A stretch of 64,000 nucleotides of DNA from Thiotrichales bacterium (GTDB taxonomy: Bacteria; Pseudomonadota; Gammaproteobacteria; Thiomicrospirales; Thiomicrospiraceae). Below, piece by piece: positions 46,465 to 57,145 of the stretch (positions are counted from its first letter, which is position 1; each line of letters starts with the position of its first letter). The position numbers and the translations under genes are program-made. The notes below the pieces were generated by a model. The model was given only the letters and a program-made list of their open reading frames with translations. It searched no databases and was not told the DNA's origin. The DNA lies in NCBI GenBank assembly GCA_022759035.1, contig JAEMQD010000022.1, positions 24,647 to 88,646 of the forward strand, in the 5' to 3' direction.

Positions 46465-47808
46465 ATGGCTCCTAAAACAAAAAAACGTTATTTTGGTACA
46501 GATGGTATTCGTGGTCGCGTTGGTTCTGAGGGTATGTCACCCGAGATGGCATTGAAGCTTGGTTGGGCTGCAGGTATGGTGTTAAAGCAAGTGAGTAATG
46601 CGCCAGTTATTATTGGTAAAGATACGCGTATTTCGGGCTATTTGTTTGAGTCGGCGTTAGAGGCGGGTTTCGCAGCAGCCGGTGTTACAGTTCGTTTGTT
46701 AGGTCCAATGCCAACGCCTGCAATTGCTTACATTGCTACAACTTTTGGGGCGGTTGCTGGTGTTGTCATTAGTGCTTCTCATAATCCTTATTATGATAAT
46801 GGGATTAAGTTTTTTGATAATAGTGGACGCAAGTTATCAGATGAATTAGAACAGGCCATTGAAGCGATGATGGATGAGCCGATGGTTTGTGTTCCATCGC
46901 AATTGTTAGGTCGGGTAGCACGTATTAATGATGCTGCGGGTCGTTATATTGAGTTCTGTAAAAGTACGATGGCGCATGGTCTGCGTTTGAACGGCCTGAA
47001 AATCGTTGTTGATTGTGCGAATGGTGCTACTTATCATGTTGCGCCGCATGTGTTTTCTGAACTAGGTGCAGAGGTGATTACGATTGGTAATAACCCTAAC
47101 GGTCTAAATATTAATGATGGTTTTGGTGCAACAGATCCTGCTGCATTGCAGCGCTCAGTATTGCGTGAGAAAGCTGATCTTGGTGTGGCATTAGATGGGG
47201 ATGGTGATCGTTTAATTTTGGTGGATCACACTGGCGCTGTATTAGACGGCGATGATATTTTGTTTATCGTTATGAGTGGACAAGATGAGCCTGTTAAAGG
47301 CGTTGTTGGCACGGTAATGAGCAATATGGGATTGGAAAACTATTGTCAGCAAAAGGGTATCGCTTTTCATAGAACGCCTGTAGGTGATCGCCATGTCATG
47401 GAAAAGCTCATTAAAGAAGGGCTGAAATTTGGCGCTGAGCCTTCTGGCCATGTTTTGTGCTTAGATAAAATACAAACAGGAGATGGCATCATTGCTGCCT
47501 TGCAAGTATTAAGCGTTATGGTAAAACATAAAGTTGGTTTAAATGCATTGAAACAAGGGTTTATTCGCTATCCACAAGAGTTAGTCAATGTTCATTTGGC
47601 TAGAAAAATCAAATCAATAGACGATGAGCGAGTCGTTGAAGCGATAAAAAAAGCTGAGGCACAACTGGGCGAGCAGGGGAGACTATTGATTCGTCTTTCA
47701 GGAACAGAACCATTGATTCGCATTATGGTGGAAGGTAAAGATGCCGTTCAAGTGAAACAGTTGGTTCAGCAGTTGGAATCAATTGTAAGTGAGGTTTATG
47801 GAAAGTAA
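46465..47808 (+). CDS. glmM: Phosphoglucosamine mutase
   Basis: Interconverts glucosamine 6-phosphate and 1-phosphate on the way to UDP-GlcNAc for peptidoglycan and LPS. It opens YFGTDGIRGRVG, has the phosphoserine loop VISASHNPYYDNGIKFF, the magnesium loop DGDGDR, the sugar-binding EPSGH and the C-terminal RLSGTEPLIRIMVEG. The 447 residues are normal. AGAGGA precedes the ATG. The folP-glmM-tpiA-secG order is a proteobacterial standard. Confidence 0.98.
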   Translation: MAPKTKKRYFGTDGIRGRVGSEGMSPEMALKLGWAAGMVLKQVSNAPVIIGKDTRISGYLFESALEAGFAAAGVTVRLLGPMPTPAIAYIATTFGAVAGVVISASHNPYYDNGIKFFDNSGRKLSDELEQAIEAMMDEPMVCVPSQLLGRVARINDAAGRYIEFCKSTMAHGLRLNGLKIVVDCANGATYHVAPHVFSELGAEVITIGNNPNGLNINDGFGATDPAALQRSVLREKADLGVALDGDGDRLILVDHTGAVLDGDDILFIVMSGQDEPVKGVVGTVMSNMGLENYCQQKGIAFHRTPVGDRHVMEKLIKEGLKFGAEPSGHVLCLDKIQTGDGIIAALQVLSVMVKHKVGLNALKQGFIRYPQELVNVHLARKIKSIDDERVVEAIKKAEAQLGEQGRLLIRLSGTEPLIRIMVEGKDAVQVKQLVQQLESIVSEVYGK

Positions 47809-47866
47809 CTCATTGAATTTGCTTTTTATTTAGTTTTGTTTTTCTGTTTGCAATCTTGGTTTAGGC

Positions 47867-47895
47867 TTGCAATTGGTGGCTTTCGCCTGTAAACT
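47867..47895 (+). promoter_or_regulatory. Candidate promoter of tpiA-secG
   Basis: TTGCAA (47867-47872), a 17-base spacer and TAAACT (47890-47895), 27 bases before tpiA, in the 114-base gap after glmM. Both hexamers match the consensus at four of six positions. Confidence 0.45.
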
Positions 47896-47922
47896 TGAAG
47901 GGTTTTATTAGGAGACGAGTAT

Positions 47923-48684
47923 ATGCGTCAGATGATGGTAGCCGGCAATTGGAAAATGCATGGCTCAGTAGCGTTTACGCAAGAAATGATTGCATTGCTA
48001 CAAAGTAAGGTAGCAATTAAGGAAAATGTAACGCTTTTGGTTTGCCCGCCGAGTGTGTTTTTAGCTCAAGCGGTTCAAGCTGCGGCAGGTTCAGAGGTTC
48101 GTATTGGGGCACAGAACTTGTCTGACGTTGCTGCGCCAGGCGCTTATACTGGCGAAGTTGCTGGTTTTATGTTGAGTGATATTGGTTGTCAGTACGTCAT
48201 TGTTGGTCATTCAGAGCGCCGCGCGCTTTATGGTGAAACGAATGAAATCGTCGCAACTAAAACAAAAATGGCAATTGATGCAGGTTTGACGCCAATTGTT
48301 TGTGTCGGTGAAACGCTGACAGAACGTGAAAATGGTCACGCCGAAAGCATTATTGCTGCTCAATTAGATGCCGTGAGTGCTTGTATTGGTGTGGATGGCT
48401 GGCGTAGTGTGGTGTTGGCTTATGAACCAGTTTGGGCAATTGGTACAGGGAAAACGGCGACACCTGAGCAAGCACAAGCTATTCATGCCTTTATTCGAGC
48501 GCATTTGGCCAAATTAGATGTAACAGTAGCTGCATCAATATCGATTTTGTATGGTGGTAGCGTCAAGCCAGATAACGCAGCGGCGATATTTTCACAGTCA
48601 GATGTGGACGGTGGTTTGATCGGTGGTGCAGCGTTAAATGGCGATGATTTTGCGCGTATTTATGCTGCGGCAGCAGCGTTATAA
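47923..48684 (+). CDS. tpiA: Triosephosphate isomerase
   Basis: Interconverts dihydroxyacetone phosphate and glyceraldehyde 3-phosphate. N-terminal GNWKMHG provides the substrate Asn/Lys, VGHSERR the catalytic His, AYEPVWAIGTGK the catalytic Glu and flexible loop 6, and LYGGSVKPDNA with GLIGGAAL the phosphate site. The 253 residues are normal. GGAG precedes the ATG. It is followed by secG 11 bases downstream, a widely conserved pair. Confidence 0.99.
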   Translation: MRQMMVAGNWKMHGSVAFTQEMIALLQSKVAIKENVTLLVCPPSVFLAQAVQAAAGSEVRIGAQNLSDVAAPGAYTGEVAGFMLSDIGCQYVIVGHSERRALYGETNEIVATKTKMAIDAGLTPIVCVGETLTERENGHAESIIAAQLDAVSACIGVDGWRSVVLAYEPVWAIGTGKTATPEQAQAIHAFIRAHLAKLDVTVAASISILYGGSVKPDNAAAIFSQSDVDGGLIGGAALNGDDFARIYAAAAAL

Positions 48685-48695
48685 GGAAAAGTTAT

Positions 48696-49037
48696 ATGAT
48701 GCAAGTTATTCTTAGTATTCATGTTTTGTTGTCATTGTCTTTGATTGGGTTGGTTCTAATTCAGCAAGGAAAAGGCGCGGACGCGGGTGCTAGTTTTGGT
48801 GGTGGTTCATCACAAAGTGTCTTCGGATCGCGTGGTTCTGCTTCATTTTTGTCACGATTAACTGCTATAATAGTGACGCTCTTCTTTGTGACAAGTCTAA
48901 CACTGGCTTATTTGTCTACAAAGCAGTCTGAAAACAACAGCGTGATAAGCACTCCTGATCGCGCCGTGATAACAGACGGCCCAGCAACGAATGGCACAAC
49001 GCAACCCGCGGATGTACCTGTTCAAACTGGGAAATAA
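48696..49037 (+). CDS. secG: Protein-export membrane protein SecG
   Basis: Small subunit of the SecYEG translocon. Two hydrophobic helices (about 3-22 and 52-72) flank the conserved cytoplasmic loop LIQQGKGADAGASFGGGSS and the following SVFGSRGSASFLSR; the polar C-terminal tail is Thr/Pro/Asn-rich. The 113 residues are typical. AAGGAAAA lies just before two adjacent ATGs (48696 and 48699), either of which could be used. tRNA-Leu follows 17 bases after the stop. Confidence 0.97.
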   Translation: MMQVILSIHVLLSLSLIGLVLIQQGKGADAGASFGGGSSQSVFGSRGSASFLSRLTAIIVTLFFVTSLTLAYLSTKQSENNSVISTPDRAVITDGPATNGTTQPADVPVQTGK

Positions 49038-49054
49038 CGAAAAAACGCTTTTTT

Positions 49055-49139
49055 GCCGACGTGGTGGAATTGGTAGACACGCTACCTTGAGGTGGTAGTG
49101 GCGCAAGCTGTGCTGGTTCGAGTCCAGTCGTCGGTACCA
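49055..49139 (+). tRNA. tRNA-Leu (GAG)
   Basis: The 85-base sequence folds as a class II tRNA: acceptor stem GCCGACG with CGTCGGT (G1-U72 wobble), anticodon stem CTACC/GGTAG with loop TTGAGGT giving anticodon GAG, a long variable arm (TGGCGCAAGCTGTG region) and a T arm with GGTTCGAGTCC. The discriminator is A, and CCA is encoded. It reads the CUC and CUU leucine codons. A tRNA-Leu between secG and nuoA is a hallmark of many betaproteobacteria. Confidence 0.97.
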
Positions 49140-49193
49140 TATTTAGTTTGATTAAGCGCAAATTGTTCGGAATGTTATTGCGGAGGCTACAGA

Positions 49194-49550
49194 ATGTTGG
49201 AAAATTACCTGCCTGTTCTGGTTTTTATCCTGCTCGGAATTTTTTTTGGTATTGGTCCGATTGCCGCTGGTTGGCTATTGGCACCGAATCGTCCGGACAG
49301 CGAAAAGTTATCTCCTTATGAATGTGGTTTTGAAGCCTTTGAAGATGCGCGTATGAAGTTTGACGTGCGCTTTTACTTGGTTGCAATTCTGTTCATTATT
49401 TTTGATCTTGAAATTGCGTTTTTATTTCCGTGGGCAGTTGTGCTTGATACGATTGGCGCAGCGGGCTTTATTGCGATGGCCATTTTTTTAGCAATTTTGG
49501 TTGTTGGCTTTATTTATGAGTGGAAAAAAGGAGCCTTGGAATGGGAATAG
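49194..49550 (+). CDS. nuoA: NADH-quinone oxidoreductase subunit A
   Basis: Membrane-arm subunit at the junction with the peripheral arm. The 118 residues have three hydrophobic helices and the conserved loop between helices 1 and 2, [16 protein letters not shown], including the cysteine known to be near the quinone site, followed by the acidic [20 protein letters not shown] pattern. GGAGG precedes the ATG. It opens the 14-gene nuo operon just behind tRNA-Leu and overlaps nuoB by ten bases. Confidence 0.98.
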   Translation: MLENYLPVLVFILLGIFFGIGPIAAGWLLAPNRPDSEKLSPYECGFEAFEDARMKFDVRFYLVAILFIIFDLEIAFLFPWAVVLDTIGAAGFIAMAIFLAILVVGFIYEWKKGALEWE

Positions 49551-50017
49551 AAGGCGTTCTGCAAGAAGGCTTTATTACTACCTCGGCAGATAAACTAATT
49601 AACTGGGCGCGAACAGGGTCATTATGGCCAATGACGTTTGGCTTAGCCTGTTGTGCCGTTGAAATGATGCATGCAGGGGCGTCGCGTTACGATTTGGATC
49701 GCTTTGGTATTATCTTTCGCCCTAGTCCGCGTCAGTCAGATGTTATGATTGTAGCAGGGACATTGGTTAATAAAATGGCACCTGCATTGCGTAAGGTATA
49801 TGATCAAATGGCGGAACCACGATGGGTCATTTCGATGGGTTCTTGTGCTAATGGCGGTGGCTATTATCATTATTCGTATGCCGTAGTCCGTGGCTGTGAT
49901 CGTATTGTTCCTGTTGATGTTTATGTACCAGGTTGTCCGCCAACTGCTGAAGCGCTACTTTATGGCATTATTCAGTTGCAAAACAAAATTAAGCGTACCA
50001 ATACGATTGCTCGCTAA
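49541..50017 (+). CDS. nuoB: NADH-quinone oxidoreductase subunit B
   Basis: Carries cluster N2, the last iron-sulfur centre before quinone. The cysteine ligands are seen in LACCAVEMM (adjacent pair), in [10 protein letters not shown] and in [11 protein letters not shown]. The ATG at 49541 ([10 protein letters not shown], 158 residues) has AAGGAG upstream; an earlier in-frame ATG at 49520 is inside nuoA and adds residues foreign to the family. Confidence 0.98.
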   Translation: MGIEGVLQEGFITTSADKLINWARTGSLWPMTFGLACCAVEMMHAGASRYDLDRFGIIFRPSPRQSDVMIVAGTLVNKMAPALRKVYDQMAEPRWVISMGSCANGGGYYHYSYAVVRGCDRIVPVDVYVPGCPPTAEALLYGIIQLQNKIKRTNTIAR

Positions 50018-50035
50018 ATAGAATAGGAAGAGAAC

Positions 50036-50710
50036 ATGCGCTCACTTACTCAGTTATTAGCATCTATTCAGCAAGCTTGGCCTGTTGTGGAAGGCGCTGT
50101 ATCAGAAGTTGAAGAGTTAACAATTTCTGTCCCTGCGCAAGACTGGCATGCGATGGCGCTCTATTTGCGTGACCAGATGGGATTTGAACAGCTTATCGAC
50201 TTATGTGCGGTAGACTATACAGCTTATGGTCAAGTGAACTGGGCAACAGATAGCGCAGTTAATGCGGGTTTTAGTCGTGGCGTGTTTGACTTTGAAGTGC
50301 CATCGTCTGCCTCGGAAGCGGAAGCAAGTCATCAACCTCGATTTGCTGTCGTCTCTCATTTGCTTTCTATTGCGCATAATCAAAGAATTCGTGTAAAAGT
50401 TTTTTGTGAAGATAATCAATTTCCAGTTGTTGACAGTGTTTGTGATGTATGGGCATCTGTTAATTGGTTTGAGCGGGAAGCCTTTGATTTGTTTGGTATT
50501 GCTTTTAATGGTCATCCAGACTTGCGTCGCCTGTTAACAGATTATGGTTTTGTTGGCTATCCATTGCGCAAAGATTTTCCTTTAGAAGGACATGTCGAAA
50601 TGCGCTACGATCCAGAACAAAATCGTGTGATTTATGAGCCAGTTAGTATTGATAATCGTGTGAATACACCACGTGTGATTCGTCCTACAGACCGTATGGA
50701 GTTAGTGTAA
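50036..50710 (+). CDS. nuoC: NADH-quinone oxidoreductase subunit C
   Basis: Peripheral-arm 30-kDa subunit without cofactors. It has the typical ending [22 protein letters not shown] and [12 protein letters not shown] near the C-terminus. At 224 residues it is a separate protein, not fused to NuoD as in E. coli. A short insert of acidic and serine residues around 85-100 ([10 protein letters not shown]) is a little unusual. It overlaps nuoD by one base. Confidence 0.97.
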   Translation: MRSLTQLLASIQQAWPVVEGAVSEVEELTISVPAQDWHAMALYLRDQMGFEQLIDLCAVDYTAYGQVNWATDSAVNAGFSRGVFDFEVPSSASEAEASHQPRFAVVSHLLSIAHNQRIRVKVFCEDNQFPVVDSVCDVWASVNWFEREAFDLFGIAFNGHPDLRRLLTDYGFVGYPLRKDFPLEGHVEMRYDPEQNRVIYEPVSIDNRVNTPRVIRPTDRMELV

Positions 50711-51963
50711 TGGCTGAAATTCGTAACTATACGTTAAATTTTGGTCCGCAGCATCCTTCTGCACATGGTGTGTTGCGTTTGGTTTTAGAGTTGGATGGTG
50801 AAACGATTGTTCGTGCTGATCCGCATATTGGCTTGTTGCATCGCGGTACTGAAAAATTAGCCGAATACAAGCCATATAATCAATCAATTGGTTATATGGA
50901 TCGCTTAGATTATGTATCAATGATGGCAAATGAACATGCCTATGTCATGACAATCGAGAAGCTTATGGGTATTGCTGTGCCCGAACGAGCGCAATATATT
51001 CGTGTTATGTTTGACGAAATAACCCGTATTCTTAATCATTTATTATGGTTGGGTGCACATGCGCTTGATATTGGTGCGATGACGGTGTTCTTGTATGCTT
51101 TCCGTGAGCGTGAAGACTTAATGGATTGCTATGAGGCTGTTTCAGGTGCACGCATGCATGCAACTTACTATCGTCCTGGTGGTGTATATCGTGATTTGCC
51201 AGATAGTATGCCTAAGTATGAATATTCGCCATTTCGTTCAAAAAAAGACGTGGATCGTCTGAATGAAACACGTCATGGTAGCATGTTGGATTTTTTAACG
51301 GCATTCACAGAGCGCTTTCCAGCTTATGTTGATGAATACGAAACGTTATTGACAGATAACCGAATTTGGAAACAACGTACGGTTGATATTGGTATCGTCT
51401 CTCCTGAGCGCGCATTGCAACTTGGTTTCACTGGGCCAATGTTGCGTGGATCTGGGATTGCATGGGATTTGCGTAAAACGCAACCTTATGAAGTTTATGA
51501 CCGTTTAGCTTTTGATATTCCTATCGGTAAAACAGGCGATTCTTATGATCGCTATTTAGTTCGTGTTGCTGAAATGCGCGAGTCGAATAAAATCATTCGT
51601 CAATGTATTGATTGGTTGCGGGCAAATCCTGGTCCAGTAATTACTGAGAATTTAAAAGTTGCTGCGCCCAAGCGTGAACATATGAAAGATAATATGGAAG
51701 CGTTGATTCACCATTTCAAACTCTTTACAGAAGGGTATTGCTTGCCTGAAGGGGAAGCTTATGCTGCTGTTGAACATCCGAAGGGTGAATTGGGTATTTA
51801 TATGGTTTCAGATGGTGCAAATAAGCCTTATCGCTTGAAAATTCGTGCACCAGGGTTTGCACATTTAGCTGCTTTAGATGAGATGTCGCGTGGCCATATG
51901 ATTGCCGACGTTGTGACAATTATTGGAACGCAAGATATTGTATTTGGGGAGATTGACCGCTAA
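50710..51963 (+). CDS. nuoD: NADH-quinone oxidoreductase subunit D
   Basis: The 49-kDa subunit forming the quinone pocket with NuoB; related to NiFe-hydrogenase large subunits. It begins [20 protein letters not shown] with the quinone-binding His, and contains [12 protein letters not shown] and the C-terminal DPVFGEIDR-type ending (here DIVFGEIDR). The 417 residues are normal. Its start and stop each overlap a neighbour by one base (TAATG), indicating tight translational coupling in the operon. Confidence 0.98.
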   Translation: MAEIRNYTLNFGPQHPSAHGVLRLVLELDGETIVRADPHIGLLHRGTEKLAEYKPYNQSIGYMDRLDYVSMMANEHAYVMTIEKLMGIAVPERAQYIRVMFDEITRILNHLLWLGAHALDIGAMTVFLYAFREREDLMDCYEAVSGARMHATYYRPGGVYRDLPDSMPKYEYSPFRSKKDVDRLNETRHGSMLDFLTAFTERFPAYVDEYETLLTDNRIWKQRTVDIGIVSPERALQLGFTGPMLRGSGIAWDLRKTQPYEVYDRLAFDIPIGKTGDSYDRYLVRVAEMRESNKIIRQCIDWLRANPGPVITENLKVAAPKREHMKDNMEALIHHFKLFTEGYCLPEGEAYAAVEHPKGELGIYMVSDGANKPYRLKIRAPGFAHLAALDEMSRGHMIADVVTIIGTQDIVFGEIDR

Positions 51964-52445
51964 TGTCGATAATTCAAGGACAAGTAAAAGCTGATATTGA
52001 TCATTGGATTGCACAATATCCAGAGGGTCAGCAAAAGTCAGCGGTGATGCCAGGTTTGAGTGTTATCCAGGCGGCAAATGGTGGATTTTTAACGCAAGAA
52101 TTAATGGATGAGTTAGCTGATTACTTAGATATTACGCCAATCGAAGTGTACGAAGTGGCTACCTTCTATTCGATGTATGAACATCAGCCAGTAGGTAAAC
52201 ATAAAATTTGTGTTTGTACGAATATTTCGTGCATGTTGCGTGGGTCAGATGATGTAGTTGCGCATCTGAAGAAACGCTTAAATGTGTCTGATTTTAATGA
52301 AATTTCTGCAGATGGAAAGTTTTCAATTAAAGAAGTTGAATGTTTGGGTGCGTGTGTTGGTGCGCCGATGTTTCAAATTGGTGAACACTATCACGAGCAT
52401 TTAACGCCAGAAAAGATTGATGCTATTTTGGATAGTTTGGAGTAA
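51963..52445 (+). CDS. nuoE: NADH-quinone oxidoreductase subunit E
   Basis: 24-kDa thioredoxin-like subunit with the 2Fe-2S cluster N1a. The four ligands appear as CTNISCMLRGSDD (first pair, spacing of five) and CLGACVGAP (second pair). YEVATFYSMYE is typical upstream. The 160 residues are normal. It pairs with NuoF in the NADH-oxidising module and its gene ends six bases before the chosen nuoF start. Confidence 0.97.
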   Translation: MSIIQGQVKADIDHWIAQYPEGQQKSAVMPGLSVIQAANGGFLTQELMDELADYLDITPIEVYEVATFYSMYEHQPVGKHKICVCTNISCMLRGSDDVVAHLKKRLNVSDFNEISADGKFSIKEVECLGACVGAPMFQIGEHYHEHLTPEKIDAILDSLE

Positions 52446-52451
52446 GTGACG

Positions 52452-53726
52452 ATGATGAATGAAAACTGCTTTCGCACATTGCATTTACCTGAGTCATGGA
52501 CGTTAAAAACCTACGTTGAAAACGGCGGTTATGAGGTTTGGAAAAAAGTATTAGCTGGTGAAATTTCACCTGAAGATATTATTGATCAAGTTAAGATTTC
52601 GGCATTACGTGGTCGAGGTGGTGCAGGCTTTCCAACTGGTTTGAAGTGGAGCTTTATGAATCGTCGTGCTCCAGGCCAAAAGTTTTTATTGTGTAACTCC
52701 GATGAAGGTGAGCCAGGCACCTGCAAAGATCGAGATATTTTGCGCTATAACCCGCATCAGTTAATCGAAGGGATGTGCATCGCTGCTTATGTTATCGGCG
52801 CAAGCCGCGGTTACAACTACATTCGTGGTGAGTTTCATGAACCGATACAACGTTATTTAGGTGCAGTAAATGAGGCGCGCGCTGCTGGTTTTTTAGGGCA
52901 AGATATTCTTGGTTCTGGCTTTGATTTTGATTTGTTTGTTCATGCGGGTGCGGGGGCATATATCTGTGGCGAAGAGACCGCCTTGATTGAGTCTATCGAA
53001 GGCAAAAAAGGGATGCCTCGTTTTAAACCGCCATTCCCTGCAAGCTTTGGTTTATATGGTCGTCCAACAACGATTAACAATACAGAAACACTTGCCTCTA
53101 TCCCCATGATTTTAGCTAAAGGTGGACAGTGGTTCTTGGATTTAGGTAAGCCAAATAATGGCGGTACTAAGTTGTTTTCGGTATCTGGTCATGTTGAAAA
53201 GCCAGGCAATCAAGAAGTTCGTATGGGCACACCGTTTAAAACATTGCTTGAAAATGCGGGTGGTATCTGGAAAGGACGTCAGTTAAAAGCTGTTATTCCT
53301 GGTGGGTCATCTACCCCAGTTTTGCCTGCTGAAAAGGCATTAGCAATGGATATGGATTATGACAGCATTTCTAAAGCCGGTTCTTTCTTAGGTGCTGGTT
53401 CGGTCATTATTATGGACGAAACAACTGACATGGTTAAAGTGTTAGAGCGTCTGAGTTATTTCTATTACGAAGAGTCGTGTGGACAATGTACGCCATGTCG
53501 TGAAGGTACAGGTTGGATGTACCGCGTTGTAAAGCGTATTCGCGAAGGAAAGGGGAGACCAGAGGATTTGGCGCTGTTAAGAGATGTGGGTGGTCGTATT
53601 ACAGGCAAAGTCATTTGTGGGTTAGGTGATGCCGCGGCAATTCCAGTAACAAGTTTTATGAAGCACTTCGGTCATGAGTTCGAACATTATGTCGAGCACG
53701 GCTGTAGTATTTATGACCGCATGTAA
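52452..53726 (+). CDS. nuoF: NADH-quinone oxidoreductase subunit F
   Basis: 51-kDa subunit that binds NADH and FMN and carries cluster N3. [13 protein letters not shown] binds [20 protein letters not shown] binds FMN, and the cluster ligands are [12 protein letters not shown] plus a later Cys in [13 protein letters not shown] upstream is nine bases from the ATG at 52452 and only three from a GTG at 52446, so the ATG is used (424 residues). nuoG follows after 41 bases. Confidence 0.98.
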   Translation: MMNENCFRTLHLPESWTLKTYVENGGYEVWKKVLAGEISPEDIIDQVKISALRGRGGAGFPTGLKWSFMNRRAPGQKFLLCNSDEGEPGTCKDRDILRYNPHQLIEGMCIAAYVIGASRGYNYIRGEFHEPIQRYLGAVNEARAAGFLGQDILGSGFDFDLFVHAGAGAYICGEETALIESIEGKKGMPRFKPPFPASFGLYGRPTTINNTETLASIPMILAKGGQWFLDLGKPNNGGTKLFSVSGHVEKPGNQEVRMGTPFKTLLENAGGIWKGRQLKAVIPGGSSTPVLPAEKALAMDMDYDSISKAGSFLGAGSVIIMDETTDMVKVLERLSYFYYEESCGQCTPCREGTGWMYRVVKRIREGKGRPEDLALLRDVGGRITGKVICGLGDAAAIPVTSFMKHFGHEFEHYVEHGCSIYDRM

Positions 53727-53767
53727 GCGCCCAAGTTGGTGAAGGACGCAAAAGTGATGGTACAACC

Positions 53768-56059
53768 ATGGTAAAAATTGAAATAAATGGTCAGAGTATT
53801 CGCGCTCGCGAAGGCTCGATGCTGATTGATGTGGCAGATGATGCTGGTATTGCGATACCGCGTTTTTGTTATCATAAAAAACTATCGGTAGCAGCAAATT
53901 GTCGTATGTGTTTGGTTGAAGTTGCCGGGGCGCCTAAAACGCTTCCAGCATGCGCTACGCCTGTTACAGATGGCATGAAAGTGATGACAAAATCACCTAA
54001 AGCACTTGCAGCACAAAAATCGGTTATGGAGTTTTTGTTAATCAATCACCCATTAGATTGCCCAATTTGTGACCAAGGTGGGGAGTGTGAACTTCAAGAT
54101 GTGTCTATGCTTTATGGTCAGGATATTAGCCGTTTTAACGAAGGAAAACGTATCGTTGGTGATCGAGATATCGGCTCATTAGTTCAGACAGATATGACGC
54201 GTTGTATTCACTGTACGCGTTGTGTTCGTTTTGGTAAAGAAGTCGCTGGTATTATGGAGCTAGGTGCTACTGGTCGCGGCGAGCACATGGAAATCGGTAC
54301 CTATGTTGCTAAAGCTATGGTGTCGGAGCTTTCTGGTAATATTATTGATTTGTGTCCTGTTGGGGCGCTTACTTCTAAGCCTTATCGTTATACGGCACGT
54401 GCTTGGGAGCTTCAGGCGACGCCTTCTATTGCAATTCATGATGGTTTGGGATCTCACACGTTTATTCACCATAAACAAGGTGAAGTGAAACGCGTTGTTC
54501 CTCGTGAAAATGAAGCGATTAATGAAGTTTGGTTGTCTGATCGCGATCGCTTTTCTTATACTGGATTAACGCAAAATCGTTTGACGCACCCTATGCGTAA
54601 AGTTGATGGTGTTTGGCATCAGGTTGACTGGGAAAGTGCGCTTACCGAGATTGCCGCTTTATTAAATGGTCAACTCAGTCAAGATGCAAATAGTTTTGGT
54701 GCGCTGATTAGTCCAACAGCAACAGCAGAAGAAATGTATTTGTTGCAGAAACTGTTAAAAGCGAAGGGTTGCTACAATATCGATCATCGTTTGCATCAGC
54801 AAGATTTTAGCGCAGATGCAGCCAATGTGATGCCTTATTTGCCAATGCCTATTGAGCAAGTTGAAAAAGTTAAAGCGGCTTTACTTATAGGTAGTTTCTT
54901 GCGTCATGAGCAGCCGTTGTTGAATCAACGCTTGCGCAAAGCGACACAGATGCGCGCTAAAATTATGGCGATTAATCCAGTCGATTTCGACTTTAATTAT
55001 CGTTTGTCTGCAAAATCGATTGTTTCTATGCAAGATATGACTAAAGTCTTGGCAGGCTTGGCACGCACTTTGGCAGGGGAGCAAGCGCTTTCGGCAAATG
55101 AATCGGCATTATTAGTGGATGTTGTGGTTGATGCTAATGTGCAAAAGATGGCAGAACAGCTACGCGTTGACGGTGATAAGTTGATTATTTTAGGTCAAAT
55201 TGCGCAATCACATCCAGCATTTGGTCGATTGATGCAGTTGGCAAGTTTAGTTGCACGTCTGTCTGGTGCGCAATTAACTTGGTTGCCTGAAGCGGGTAAT
55301 AGTTTGGGTGCTTGTTTGGTAGGCGCGCAAGCAGAAGGAACGGCTTTAAATGCAGCGCAAATGCTTAAACAAGGCATGAAAAATTGGTTGTTATGGGGTG
55401 TTGATCCTGCTAAAGATGCATTGTTGCCAGAAGCGCATGCTTTGTCAGGACGAGTAATCGCCGTTTCAGCAATTGATACTCCTGAGTTGCGCGCTGTTTC
55501 TGATTGGTTGTTGCCTATTGCTGCCTTTGGTGAGGCTGCTGGTAGCTATATTAATGCGAATGCGACATGGCAATTCGCTACAGTCGCGTTGCATTCACCT
55601 GGTGAAGCTAAACCGGGTTGGAAAGTGCTGCGTGTTTTAGGAAACCTAATGGGTTTGTCAGGATTTGAGTTTGTTTCTATTGATGAAGTAACACAAGAAG
55701 CCAAAGCGACAGCAAAAGTGGTTCAGGCGGATATGCATCAGGCGTTGATGGACATTACAACGCCAGTCGCTGCGTTTAATGGGCTAGCACGTGTTGCGCA
55801 GTTGCCAATGTATGCATCAGATATGATCGTGCGTAATGCATTACCATTGCAGCAACATGAACACGCTGGTCAAGCGTTGTTACGCGCGAATCCAGAAGAT
55901 GTTTCTGCTACGCAAACAGAAATTAGTTTGTTATTGCCAGATGGCAGCAAGCAAGTTTATGCTGTTGTTGCTGATGTGCGTGTGGCGCGCGGCAATATTG
56001 TTGCACCAATAAGTTTGTTGCCAGGTTTGCCTGCTGATAGCTTTGTGTTTGCTGCCTAG
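53768..56059 (+). CDS. nuoG: NADH-quinone oxidoreductase subunit G
   Basis: Largest peripheral subunit. The N-terminal part holds the 2Fe-2S site (RFCYHKKLSVAANCRMC), the His-ligated cluster region with HPLDCPICDQGGECELQD, and the 4Fe-4S ligands CIHCTRCVRFGKE with a later CPVGAL. The rest is a molybdopterin-oxidoreductase-like domain without molybdenum. At 763 residues it is of the shorter kind. I did not find the extra cysteine set of cluster N7 between the N-terminal clusters and the large domain, as in most complex I without N7. Confidence 0.97.
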   Translation: MVKIEINGQSIRAREGSMLIDVADDAGIAIPRFCYHKKLSVAANCRMCLVEVAGAPKTLPACATPVTDGMKVMTKSPKALAAQKSVMEFLLINHPLDCPICDQGGECELQDVSMLYGQDISRFNEGKRIVGDRDIGSLVQTDMTRCIHCTRCVRFGKEVAGIMELGATGRGEHMEIGTYVAKAMVSELSGNIIDLCPVGALTSKPYRYTARAWELQATPSIAIHDGLGSHTFIHHKQGEVKRVVPRENEAINEVWLSDRDRFSYTGLTQNRLTHPMRKVDGVWHQVDWESALTEIAALLNGQLSQDANSFGALISPTATAEEMYLLQKLLKAKGCYNIDHRLHQQDFSADAANVMPYLPMPIEQVEKVKAALLIGSFLRHEQPLLNQRLRKATQMRAKIMAINPVDFDFNYRLSAKSIVSMQDMTKVLAGLARTLAGEQALSANESALLVDVVVDANVQKMAEQLRVDGDKLIILGQIAQSHPAFGRLMQLASLVARLSGAQLTWLPEAGNSLGACLVGAQAEGTALNAAQMLKQGMKNWLLWGVDPAKDALLPEAHALSGRVIAVSAIDTPELRAVSDWLLPIAAFGEAAGSYINANATWQFATVALHSPGEAKPGWKVLRVLGNLMGLSGFEFVSIDEVTQEAKATAKVVQADMHQALMDITTPVAAFNGLARVAQLPMYASDMIVRNALPLQQHEHAGQALLRANPEDVSATQTEISLLLPDGSKQVYAVVADVRVARGNIVAPISLLPGLPADSFVFAA

Positions 56060-56068
56060 GAGTCTTAG

Positions 56069-57145
56069 ATGTTTGATAGTTTACAGCTATATTTAGCACA
56101 GTGGCTTCCTAGTGCGGTTGCTAGTGTCTTGGTTATTTTGGTTCAAGCTGCGATAGTCATTGTCCCCCTATTGCTAGCCGTTGCTTATTTAACTTATGCA
56201 GAACGTAAAGTAATTGGTTATATGCAAGTAAGACTTGGGCCAAATCGTGTTGGGCCAGGCGGTTGGTTGCAACCTATTGCAGATGCAGTCAAGTTGTTGA
56301 TGAAAGAAGTGATTATTCCTTCTCAATCGAACGTTTATTTGTTTTTAATTGCACCAGTACTTGCTATCGCGCCTGCTATTGCTGTTTGGGCAGTCGTGCC
56401 GTTTGATGATGGTATGGTTGTTGCAGACATTAACGCAGGCTTGCTATATATATTAGCAATCTCGTCCATTGGTATTTATGGTGTGGTTGTTGCTGGTTGG
56501 GCGTCTAACTCGAAATATGCATTTTTAGGTGCGTTACGCTCTTCTGCGCAAAAAGTTTCTTACGAAATTGCGATGGGTTTTGCTTTAGTAACCGTCATTA
56601 TGACCGCGGGCAGTATGAACTTAACAGACATTGTTCTTGGACAGCAGGGTGGTATGCTGTCGTGGTATTGGATTCCACTACTGCCTATGTTTGTTGTTTA
56701 CTTTATTGCTGGTGTTGCTGAAACCAATCGTGCACCTTTTGACGTTGCTGAAGGTGAGTCAGAAATTGTAGCGGGTTTCCATGTTGATTATTCTGGGATG
56801 ACTTTTGCTGTTTTCTTCTTGGCTGAATATGCCATGATGATTTTGATTTCCTTTTTGACAGCAATTATGTTTTTGGGTGGTTGGTTATCGCCTTTTGAGG
56901 GTATTCCTGGTTTAGAAACCGTGTTTAGTTTTATCCCTGGTCTAGCTTGGTTATCGTTAAAAGTTGCCTTTTTGTTGTTTGTATTTTTGTGGTTTCGTGC
57001 GACTTTCCCTCGTTATCGTTATGACCAAATTATGCGCTTAGGTTGGAAGATTTTTATCCCTTTAACTATTCTGTGGGTGTTTGTTGTGGGCGTGATGGCA
57101 TACTTGAAAGTTGCTCCATGGTTTGTGCACGGAGGTATTGCATGA
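56069..57145 (+). CDS. nuoH: NADH-quinone oxidoreductase subunit H
   Basis: Membrane subunit linking the peripheral and membrane arms and closing the quinone chamber. About eight helices; conserved loops include [19 protein letters not shown] and [20 protein letters not shown]. The 358 residues are normal. Its stop overlaps the nuoI start by four bases (ATGA). Confidence 0.98.
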   Translation: MFDSLQLYLAQWLPSAVASVLVILVQAAIVIVPLLLAVAYLTYAERKVIGYMQVRLGPNRVGPGGWLQPIADAVKLLMKEVIIPSQSNVYLFLIAPVLAIAPAIAVWAVVPFDDGMVVADINAGLLYILAISSIGIYGVVVAGWASNSKYAFLGALRSSAQKVSYEIAMGFALVTVIMTAGSMNLTDIVLGQQGGMLSWYWIPLLPMFVVYFIAGVAETNRAPFDVAEGESEIVAGFHVDYSGMTFAVFFLAEYAMMILISFLTAIMFLGGWLSPFEGIPGLETVFSFIPGLAWLSLKVAFLLFVFLWFRATFPRYRYDQIMRLGWKIFIPLTILWVFVVGVMAYLKVAPWFVHGGIA